DNA from: an uncultured Rivibacter sp. | GTDB taxonomy: Bacteria > Pseudomonadota > Gammaproteobacteria > Burkholderiales > Burkholderiaceae | Assembly: GCA_946481025.1 (NCBI GenBank) | Contig: CAMLNA010000185.1 | Span: 1 to 6,836 of the forward strand | Length of the DNA stretch: 6,836 nucleotides | Reading direction: 5' to 3' | In this document: positions 1 to 5,690 of the stretch, piece after piece | Layout: each line of letters begins with the position of its first letter | Position numbering within the stretch: the stretch's first letter is position 1 | The notes under the pieces: model-generated | What the model saw: the letters and a program-made list of their open reading frames with translations, nothing else | Databases searched by the model: none | What the model was told of the DNA's origin: nothing | Translations under genes and position numbers: made by a program

Positions 1-37
1 CGGTGAAGGTTTTGGGTCTTTGCTGCAGTCACGGTGA
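1..37. other. Left-edge stretch upstream of rbsA
   Basis: These 37 bases precede the rbsA start. All three forward frames hit a stop within or just after the stretch (TGA at 4-6, 35-37 and 39-41). The end of an upstream gene, possibly rbsB, could therefore lie here, but the readable tail is too short to identify. I see no convincing -35/-10 pair and no complete LacI-type operator. The only symmetry is a 6-base CTGCAG at 23-28. GGTGA at 33-37 touches the ATG at 38 but lies 9 bases before the ATG at 47, so it may be the ribosome binding site for the later start. Confidence 0.4.
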
Positions 38-1603
38 ATGACGGCGATGGACCCGCATCCGCCCTCCCCCGCCCTCTCGCTCCAGGGCCTCACCCGCCGC
101 TACCCCGGCGTGGTGGCGCTCGACGGCGTGGACCTCGAGCTGCAGGCCGGCGAGGTGCATGCGCTGGCCGGCGAGAACGGCGCCGGCAAGTCCAGCCTCA
201 TCAAGCTGCTGGGCGGTGCCGAGCGGCCCGACGCCGGCAGCATGACGCTCTTCGGCGCGGGCTATGCGCCGCACACGCCGCTCGACGCCATCCGCGCCGG
301 CATTCGCGTGGTGCACCAGGAACTGCACATGCTCGACGAGCTGTCGGTGGCCGAGAACCTGCTGTTCGAGCAGTTGCCCCGCCGGCGCTTCGGCCTGCTC
401 GACCGCGCGGCGATGACCCGCCGCGCCCGCGAACTGCTTGCGCTCGTGGGCCTGGACGACCTCTCGCCGCAAACCCGCGTGGGCAGCCTCGGCATGGCGC
501 AGCGGCAGCTGATCGAGATCGCGAAGGCGCTGTCGAGCCGCAGCCGCATCGTCGTCATGGACGAGCCCACCGCGACGCTCACGCCGCGCGAGACCGACCG
601 CCTGCTGCAGCTCATCCGCCAGCTGCGCGACGGCGGCGTGACGGTGGTGTTCGTGTCCCACCACCTCCAGGAACTCTTCGAGGTGTGCGACCGCGTGACC
701 GTGCTGCGCAACGGCCGCAAGGTCACCACGCAGGCCATGGCCCAGACCTCGCCCGACGAGCTGGTGCGCCTGATGGTGGGCCGCGCGCTCGAGGAGCGGC
801 CGCCGCACAAGCCGGCGGCATTGCAGGCCGACCGTGCGCCCGCGCTGCAGGTGCAGGGCCTGCGCTACCGCGGCCAGCGCGCCGGGCGGCAGGTCGACTT
901 CACGCTGCGCTACGGCGAGATCGTGGGTCTGGCCGGCCTGGTGGGCTCGGGCCGGACCGAAACGGTGCGTGCCATCTTCGGCGCCGACATGCCGACGGCC
1001 GGCACGGTGCTGCGCGACGGCCGGCCGGTGCGCATCCGCTCGCCGCGCGACGCGCTGGCCGAGGGCATCTGCCTCGTCACCGAGAACCGCAAGGACGAGG
1101 GCCTGATCCTCGACATGCCGATCCGCGCCAACATCAGCCTGGCGCACCTGGGCGCGGTGTCGCGCCGCGGCCTGCTGCGTGCGGGTGACGAAGAAGCCGC
1201 CGCCCTCCGTGCCGCCGCCGGCCTGAAGATCCGCCTCGCCTCGGTGGGCCAGCCGGTGCGCGAGCTGTCCGGCGGCAACCAGCAGAAGGTGGTGCTGGGC
1301 AAGTGGCTGCTGCGCGAGCCGCAGGTGCTGCTGCTCGACGAGCCCACCCGCGGCGTGGACGTGGGCGCCAAGGCCGAGATCCACGCCCTGCTCGAACGCA
1401 TGGCGGCCGACGGCCTCGCGGTGCTGGTCGTGTCGTCGGACCTGCGCGAGCTGATGAGCGTGTGCGACCGCATCCTCGTGCTCAGCAAGGGCGCGCTGGC
1501 CGGCGAGTTGCCGCGCGAGCGTTTCGACGAAGAAGCCATCCTGGCGATGGCCTACCAGGAATACATGCAGCCCGGGAGTTCCAACCATGCAGAAGCTGCT
1601 TGA
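38..1603 (+). CDS. rbsA: Ribose ABC transporter, ATP-binding protein RbsA
   Basis: This is the cytoplasmic ATPase that drives sugar import through the RbsC permease. It belongs to the duplicated-domain ATPases of the CUT2 (ribose/xylose/galactose) class. At 521 residues it is slightly longer than E. coli RbsA (about 500). The first nucleotide-binding domain has Walker A GENGAGKS at 45-52, Q-loop Gln94, a signature region LGMAQ at 151-155, Walker B VVMDEP at 172-177 and H-loop His208. The second has a degenerate Walker A (GLVGSGRT, 300-307, Arg in place of Lys), an intact LSGGNQQK signature at 410-417, Walker B LLLDEP at 431-436, and SSD at 466-468 in place of the H-loop histidine. This asymmetry is normal for the family. 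ATG at 38 gives the longest frame. ATG at 47 (residue 4) is an alternative with a better-placed GGTGA. Assignment to ribose rather than another sugar rests on the neighbours rbsR, rbsK and rbsD. Confidence 0.95.
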   Translation: MTAMDPHPPSPALSLQGLTRRYPGVVALDGVDLELQAGEVHALAGENGAGKSSLIKLLGGAERPDAGSMTLFGAGYAPHTPLDAIRAGIRVVHQELHMLDELSVAENLLFEQLPRRRFGLLDRAAMTRRARELLALVGLDDLSPQTRVGSLGMAQRQLIEIAKALSSRSRIVVMDEPTATLTPRETDRLLQLIRQLRDGGVTVVFVSHHLQELFEVCDRVTVLRNGRKVTTQAMAQTSPDELVRLMVGRALEERPPHKPAALQADRAPALQVQGLRYRGQRAGRQVDFTLRYGEIVGLAGLVGSGRTETVRAIFGADMPTAGTVLRDGRPVRIRSPRDALAEGICLVTENRKDEGLILDMPIRANISLAHLGAVSRRGLLRAGDEEAAALRAAAGLKIRLASVGQPVRELSGGNQQKVVLGKWLLREPQVLLLDEPTRGVDVGAKAEIHALLERMAADGLAVLVVSSDLRELMSVCDRILVLSKGALAGELPRERFDEEAILAMAYQEYMQPGSSNHAEAA

Positions 1604-2621
1604 CCAGGGTGCGACGATGAGCGCGCCCCCTCCTTCGAACCTTCAGCCCGCCTGGCAGGGCAAGGCCAGGGCCGTGCTGCGCGAGGCCGGCATCGGCGTG
1701 GCGCTGCTGGCGCTCATCGCGGTGTTCTCGGTGCTGTCGCCGATCTTCCTCACGGCCAACAACATCACCAACATCTTCACGCAGATCAGCATCAACGTGA
1801 TCCTCGCGGTGGGCATGACCTTCGTGATCCTCATCGGCGGCATCGACCTCTCGGTGGGTTCGGTGATGGCCTTCTGCGCCGTGGTGGCCGGCACGGTGCT
1901 CAAGATCGAGACGCTGCCGGCGGGCGCCGCCATCGGGCTGGCCCTGGCCGCCAGCATCGCGGTGGGGGCGGCCTGCGGACTCGCCAACGGCTGGGTGTCG
2001 GCGTTCTGGGGCCTCCCCTCGTTCATCGTCACGCTGGGCATGCTCAACATCGCGCGCGGTGCCGCGCTGCAGTGGACCGAGGCGCGCTCGATCTACGAAT
2101 TCCCCGACGCCTTCAACAACTTCGGCAGCGCCACGCTGCTGGGCGTGCCGGCGATCTTCCTGGTCGCTCTGACGTTGGTGGCCATCGGCTGGTTCGTGCT
2201 CAACCGCACCGTGTTCGGCCGGCTGCTCTATGCCATCGGCAACAACGAGGAGGCGGTGCGGCTGGCCGGCCACAACGTCAGGCGCTACAAGATCGCGGCC
2301 TTCGTGATCGCCGGTGTGGCGGTGGGCGTGGGCGCCGTGATCTACATGATGCGGCTCACCATCGCGAGCCCGATCATCGGCATCGGCTTCGAGCTCAACG
2401 CGATCGCCGCGGTCATCATCGGCGGCACCAGCCTGTCGGGCGGGCGCGGCTCCATCATCGGCACGCTGCTGGGCGCCTGCATCATCGGCGTGCTGGCCAA
2501 CGGGCTGATCCTCATCGGCATGAGCGACTTCCTGCGCCAGATGGTCACCGGCTTCGTCATCATCCTGGCGGTGGTGCTCGACGTGTACCGCGCGCGGCTC
2601 ACGAACCGGCGCACCGCATGA
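1587..2621 (+). CDS. rbsC: Ribose ABC transporter, permease protein RbsC
   Basis: This is the inner-membrane permease that forms the sugar channel and couples to RbsA. It has 344 residues from ATG 1587, or 334 from ATG 1617; E. coli RbsC has about 321. After a polar N-terminus come many hydrophobic segments, for example around 35-55, 68-85, 92-105, 112-132, 186-205, 236-255 and 290-312. Family-typical blocks are IGGIDLSVGSVMA at 83-95, the cytoplasmic coupling loop near 217-235 (GNNEEAVRLAG), and AVIIGGTSLSGGRGSIIGT at 275-293. The start is uncertain. ATG 1587 overlaps the rbsA end by 17 bases and has GGGAG at 1574-1578, 8 bases upstream. ATG 1617 lies 13 bases after the rbsA stop with only a weak AGGGTG before it. 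Family similarity becomes clear only after about residue 30, so it does not decide between them. The stop overlaps the rbsR start (ATGA). Confidence 0.95.
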   Translation: MQKLLDQGATMSAPPPSNLQPAWQGKARAVLREAGIGVALLALIAVFSVLSPIFLTANNITNIFTQISINVILAVGMTFVILIGGIDLSVGSVMAFCAVVAGTVLKIETLPAGAAIGLALAASIAVGAACGLANGWVSAFWGLPSFIVTLGMLNIARGAALQWTEARSIYEFPDAFNNFGSATLLGVPAIFLVALTLVAIGWFVLNRTVFGRLLYAIGNNEEAVRLAGHNVRRYKIAAFVIAGVAVGVGAVIYMMRLTIASPIIGIGFELNAIAAVIIGGTSLSGGRGSIIGTLLGACIIGVLANGLILIGMSDFLRQMVTGFVIILAVVLDVYRARLTNRRTA

Positions 2622-3631
2622 TCACGATCAAGGACGTCGCCCAGCACGCCCAGGTGTCGGTGACCACCGTGTCGCACGTCATCAATGGCACGCGCTTCGT
2701 GAGCGAGGCCGCGCGCCTGCGGGTGCAGCAGGCCATCGCCGCGCTCAACTACGTGCCGAGCGCCCTGGCGCGCAGCCTGAAGAGCAGCCGCACGCACACG
2801 GTCGGGATGATGATCCCCAACAACTCCAACCCCTACTTCGCGGAGATCATCCGCGGCATCGAGGACACCTGCTTCGAAGCCGGCTTCAACGTCATCCTGT
2901 GCAACTCCGACGACGACCCGCACAAGCAGGCCCAGTACGTGCGCGTGCTGAGCGAGAAGCAGGTCGACGGGCTCATCGTGCTGTCCTCGGGAGGCGACCC
3001 CGAGCTGATCGCCACGCTGCGCTCGGCCGGCATGCCTCAGGTGGTGGTCGACCGCGAGATCGACGACCTGGCGGCCGACCTGGTGGAGGTGAACCACGAG
3101 CTGGGCGGCTACCTCGCCACCCGGCACCTGCTCGAACTCGGCCACCGCCGCATCGCCTGCATCGCCGGGCCGCAGGCGCTGTCGCCGGCCCGGCAGCGGG
3201 TGCAGGGCTATCACCGCGCACTGACCGAGGCGGGCCTGCGGGTCGACGACAAGCTGCTGCGCAGCGCCGACTTCACCAGCGCCGGCGGCCATGAGGCGAT
3301 GAGCTCGCTGCTCAGGATGCGGCAGCGGCGTCCCAGCGCCGTGTTCGCCTCGAACGACCTCATGGCCATTGGCGCCGTCTGCGCGGCCGCCGAGGCCGGC
3401 CTGCGCATCCCTGAAGACCTTTCGGTGATCGGCTTCGACGACATCGCGCTGGCCGCCTACTGCAACCCGCCGCTCACCACGGTCGTGCAACCGAAGCACC
3501 AGACCGGCGCGCTGGCGGCTCGCCTGCTGCTGGAACGCATTGCCCAGCGTGACAAGCCGCTGCGCCGCGAGATCCTGCAGCCCGCGCTGTGCCTGCGGCG
3601 GTCCACCGCTGCCTGCAAGGAGCCCGCATGA
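2618..3631 (+). CDS. rbsR: LacI-family ribose operon repressor RbsR
   Basis: This is a 337-residue transcription factor of the LacI/GalR family that should repress the rbs genes until ribose binds. The N-terminal helix-turn-helix covers about residues 2-24 (TIKDVAQHAQVSVTTVSHVI). The hinge helix lies at about 45-56 (YVPSALARSLKS), and a periplasmic-binding-protein-like sensor and dimer domain runs from about 60 to 330. Stretches I recall as close to E. coli RbsR are TVSHVIN with RFVSEA, LNY.PSALARSLK, the THT.GM.I block, PAR.R..GY at 190-198, SNDLMAIG at 245-252, IGFDDIALA at 271-279 and PPLTT at 284-288. These favour RbsR over a generic LacI member. No clear Shine-Dalgarno precedes the ATG, which overlaps the rbsC stop by four bases, so translational coupling is likely. 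Lying inside the operon, it would be co-transcribed with its targets and probably controls its own expression. Confidence 0.92.
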   Translation: MITIKDVAQHAQVSVTTVSHVINGTRFVSEAARLRVQQAIAALNYVPSALARSLKSSRTHTVGMMIPNNSNPYFAEIIRGIEDTCFEAGFNVILCNSDDDPHKQAQYVRVLSEKQVDGLIVLSSGGDPELIATLRSAGMPQVVVDREIDDLAADLVEVNHELGGYLATRHLLELGHRRIACIAGPQALSPARQRVQGYHRALTEAGLRVDDKLLRSADFTSAGGHEAMSSLLRMRQRRPSAVFASNDLMAIGAVCAAAEAGLRIPEDLSVIGFDDIALAAYCNPPLTTVVQPKHQTGALAARLLLERIAQRDKPLRREILQPALCLRRSTAACKEPA

Positions 3632-4530
3632 TCGTTGTCGTTGGCAGCGCCAACATGGACATGGTGCTGCGCGTGCAGCAACTGCCGCGCCCCGGCGAGA
3701 CCGTCTCCGGCCACGGCTTCGAGACGATGCCCGGCGGCAAGGGCGCGAACCAGGCGGTGGCCGCGGCGCGGCTCGGCGCCGAGGTGCATTTCGTGGGCTG
3801 CGTGGGCAGCGACGTCTTCGGCGCGCAGATGCGCGGCACGCTGCAGGCCGAAGGCGTGAACGTGGACCATCTCGCCACGGTGAGCGGCCCCAGCGGTGTC
3901 GCCATCGTGCTGGTCGACGATGCAAACGGCCAGAACAGCATCGCCATCGAGGCCGGCGCCAATGCGGCGCTGTCCGCGGCGCACATCGACGCCGCGGCCG
4001 CCACCATCGCTGCCGCCTCCATGCTCGTGTGCCAGCTGGAGAGCCCGCTGCCCGCGGTGCAGCGAGCCATCGCCGTGGCCCATGCGGCCGGCGTGCCGGT
4101 GCTGCTGAACCCGGCGCCGGTGCAGCCCCTGCCGCCGCAGCTGCTGCAGCAGGTGAGCCTGCTGGTGCCCAACGAAAGCGAGGCCGCCGCGCTGGCGGGC
4201 CAGGCGCCGGGCGAGCCGGTCGACGAGGTGCTGGCGGCCGAGCGACTGCGCCGGCTGGGCGCCGCCACGGTGATCGTCACACTGGGCGAACGCGGCGTGC
4301 ACGTGTCGACACCCGGCGGCGCAGTGCGCCACGACGCGCAACCCGCGGCCCGGGTGGTGGACACCACCGGCGCCGGCGACACCTTCATCGGTGCCCTGGC
4401 CGCGGCCCGCTGCCGCGACGGCCTGCCGCTGCACGACGCGGTGGCCTTCGCCCAGCGAGCCGCCGCCTTCAGCGTGTCGCGCCGCGGCGCGATGTCGGCC
4501 ATGCCGCACCGCGAAGAGCTCCTGCCATGA
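3628..4530 (+). CDS. rbsK: Ribokinase RbsK
   Basis: This cytoplasmic enzyme phosphorylates D-ribose with ATP to ribose 5-phosphate, the entry into the pentose phosphate pathway. It has 300 residues, close to the E. coli enzyme (about 309). It is a PfkB-family sugar kinase. The N-terminal strand and substrate region is VVVGSANMDMVLRV (3-16, Asp11 a likely sugar contact). PfkB signature 1 is GGKGANQAVAAARLG at 36-50, the NESE motif is at 182-185, and signature 2 DTTGAGDTF is at 245-253 with the expected catalytic base Asp251. The start at 3628 is supported by AAGGAG at 3617-3622, five bases upstream, the best ribosome binding site in the operon. It overlaps the rbsR stop in an ATGA. An in-frame ATG at 3589 would add 13 residues with no family match and was not chosen. 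GGKGANQ plus adjacent rbsD favours ribokinase over fructokinase-like relatives. Confidence 0.94.
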   Translation: MIVVVGSANMDMVLRVQQLPRPGETVSGHGFETMPGGKGANQAVAAARLGAEVHFVGCVGSDVFGAQMRGTLQAEGVNVDHLATVSGPSGVAIVLVDDANGQNSIAIEAGANAALSAAHIDAAAATIAAASMLVCQLESPLPAVQRAIAVAHAAGVPVLLNPAPVQPLPPQLLQQVSLLVPNESEAAALAGQAPGEPVDEVLAAERLRRLGAATVIVTLGERGVHVSTPGGAVRHDAQPAARVVDTTGAGDTFIGALAAARCRDGLPLHDAVAFAQRAAAFSVSRRGAMSAMPHREELLP

Positions 4531-4922
4531 AGAAGGCTTCGCTGCTGCATGGCGAGCTGTCGCACCTCGTCGCCACGCTGGGCCATGGCGACGCGCTGGT
4601 GATCGCCGACGCCGGCCTGCCCGTGCCGCCTGGCGTGCGCTGCATCGACCTCGCGGTGACCCGCGGCGTCCCCGCCTTTTCGGACGTGCTGGCCGCCGTG
4701 CTCTGCGAGATGCAGGTGGAACACGCACTGTGTGCCGAAGAGCTGGGGGCGCGCAGCCCGGAGCTGGCAGCACGCCTGCCTTCCTGGCTGGGCGGCGTGC
4801 CGCTGCAGGCGGTGAGCCACGAAAGCTTCAAGCGCCGCAGCCGGCGCGCCCGGGCCATCGTGCGCACCGGCGAATTCACGCCGTATGCGAACGTGATGCT
4901 GTTCGCGGGTGTGGTGTTCTGA
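4527..4922 (+). CDS. rbsD: D-ribose pyranase RbsD
   Basis: This small cytoplasmic enzyme of the RbsD/FucU family interconverts the beta-pyranose and beta-furanose forms of ribose, supplying the furanose that ribokinase uses. It has 131 residues; E. coli RbsD has 139. Conserved landmarks are the MKK start, LGHGD at 18-22 with the expected catalytic His20, ADAGLPVP at 27-34, the GVP at 47-49, EMQVE at 61-65, His98 in the HESF stretch, the VRTGEFTPYANV block at 112-123, and the C-terminal AGVVF. The ATG overlaps the rbsK stop by four bases, and GAAGAG at 4513-4518 lies eight bases upstream. It is the last gene of the operon and faces the convergent eda gene across a 115-base spacer. Family assignment is secure. 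FucU (fucose mutarotase) is the main alternative, but the neighbours argue for ribose. Confidence 0.95.
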   Translation: MKKASLLHGELSHLVATLGHGDALVIADAGLPVPPGVRCIDLAVTRGVPAFSDVLAAVLCEMQVEHALCAEELGARSPELAARLPSWLGGVPLQAVSHESFKRRSRRARAIVRTGEFTPYANVMLFAGVVF

Positions 4923-4929
4923 CCCACCC

Positions 4930-5016
4930 CCGTAGCGGCTTCGCCGCTCCCCCTCAAGGGGGCGCCTCCAGCGGACCGGCAAAGCCGGATCCGCGGCGTC
5001 CTCTCGGGCGCGCCCG
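4930..5016. repeat. Nested inverted repeats in the convergent spacer
   Basis: Four consecutive palindromes fill most of the 115-base gap between the convergent rbsD and eda stops. The first is AGCGGC 4934-4939 with GCCGCT 4943-4948 (loop TTC). The second is CCCCCT 4949-4954 with AGGGGG 4957-4962 (loop CA, or TCAA with a five-pair stem). The third is a larger imperfect arm pair built from CGCC 4963-4966, GCGGA 4971-4975 and CCGGC 4976-4980, facing GCCGG 4984-4988, TCCGC 4990-4994 and GGCG 4995-4998 around an AAA loop. The fourth is the perfect 12-base palindrome CGGGCG/CGCCCG at 5005-5016. I recall similar run-together palindromes after genes in Comamonadaceae genomes, so this is probably a copy of a dispersed REP-like element. 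That recollection has not been checked by search. Confidence 0.65.
4934..4998. terminator. Possible bidirectional terminator
   Basis: The stacked stems at 4934-4948, 4949-4962 and 4963-4998 begin 11 bases after the rbsD stop and end 40 bases beyond the eda stop on the other strand. Each would form a strong GC-rich RNA hairpin in transcripts from either side. No U-tract follows any stem in either direction, so this is not a classical intrinsic terminator. It could act as a transcription or exonuclease barrier, or work together with Rho. The call rests on position and symmetry only. Confidence 0.35.
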
Positions 5017-5037
5017 TCGTCGCGCTGGATGAAGCGC

Positions 5038-5661
5038 TCAGCCGCGCAGCGTGCCCGCCGCCCTGGCGAGCTGCGTGATGCGCGCCCAGTCGCCGGACTG
5101 CACCGCGTCGTCGGGCGTCAGCCACGAGCCGCCGCAGACCTTCACGTTGGGCAGCGCCAGGAACTGCGGCGCCGTCTCGGCCGTGATGCCGCCAGTCGGG
5201 CAGAACACCACGTCGGGGAACGGACCGGCCAGCGCCTTGAGCAGCGGCACGCCGCCCACCGCGGTGGCCGGAAAGAGCTTCAGGAAGTAGTAGCCGTCGG
5301 CATTGGCCGTCATCACCTCGCTGCCGGTGGCGACACCGGGCAGCAGCGGCAGGCCGATTTCGCGCGCGGCACGGCCCACTTCCGGGGTGTAGCCGGGGCT
5401 CACCGCGAAACGGCAGCCCGCATCCTTGGCGGCCTGCGCATCGGCCACCGAGCGCACCGTGCCTGCGCCCACGATGGCATCGGGCACCGCCCTGGCGATC
5501 GCTTCCATGGCCTTCAGCGCCACCGGCGTGCGCAGCGTCACTTCGAGCACGCGCACGCCCCCGGCCACCAGGGCCTCGGCCATCGGCACGGCGTCTTCGA
5601 GGCGCTTGATCACGATCACCGGGATCACCGGGCCATGGCTTGCGAGTTCGAGCGTGTTCAT
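5038..5661 (-). CDS. eda: KDPG aldolase Eda (2-dehydro-3-deoxy-phosphogluconate aldolase)
   Basis: This cytoplasmic class I aldolase splits 2-keto-3-deoxy-6-phosphogluconate into pyruvate and glyceraldehyde 3-phosphate, the last specific step of the Entner-Doudoroff pathway. Many family members also act on 4-hydroxy-2-oxoglutarate. It has 207 residues, typical of the family (E. coli about 213). As a (beta/alpha)8 barrel it shows the proton-transfer Glu40 with Arg44 (VLEVTLRT, 38-45), GAGTV at 65-69, FAVSPG at 85-90, the Schiff-base Lys128 in FLKLFPA (126-132), and the phosphate-binding TGGI at 157-160 with GGSW at 177-180. The reading frame is open far upstream, but family similarity begins at this ATG. 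The ribosome binding site is weak (AAAGA-like). It follows edd by 29 bases on the same strand, too close for an obvious separate promoter, so the two are probably one transcript. Confidence 0.95.
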   Translation of the reverse strand: MNTLELASHGPVIPVIVIKRLEDAVPMAEALVAGGVRVLEVTLRTPVALKAMEAIARAVPDAIVGAGTVRSVADAQAAKDAGCRFAVSPGYTPEVGRAAREIGLPLLPGVATGSEVMTANADGYYFLKLFPATAVGGVPLLKALAGPFPDVVFCPTGGITAETAPQFLALPNVKVCGGSWLTPDDAVQSGDWARITQLARAAGTLRG

Positions 5662-5690
5662 CGGTCGGGTTCTTTCGTTTGGCAAGAGAG

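Noticed and set aside
23..28. CTGCAG palindrome upstream of rbsA as a possible RbsR operator
   Set aside because: Only six bases are symmetric, the flanks do not extend it, and LacI-family operators are normally longer with a central CG.
939..1440. Degenerate Walker A and missing H-loop histidine in the second RbsA nucleotide-binding domain
   Set aside because: Arg in place of the Walker A Lys and the missing His are usual for ribose-class duplicated ATPases, so this is not evidence of decay.
29..1588. A 519-residue open frame on the minus strand, antisense to rbsA
   Set aside because: It mirrors rbsA almost end to end, is His/Ala/Arg-rich with no recognisable motif, and is expected in GC-rich DNA where stops are rare. 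The forward frame has full ABC ATPase motifs.
3589..3627. Upstream in-frame ATG extending ribokinase by 13 residues
   Set aside because: The extension has no family similarity, and the ATG at 3628 has a strong AAGGAG and matches the ribokinase N-terminus.
2342..4982. Long minus-strand open frames across rbsR, rbsK and rbsD (about 430-530 residues)
   Set aside because: They are low-complexity Arg/Ala/His translations opposite well-supported genes, with no domain features and no ribosome binding sites of note.
5662..5690. Possible promoter between edd and eda
   Set aside because: The gap is only 29 bases with no recognisable -35/-10 pair, so co-transcription is the simpler reading.
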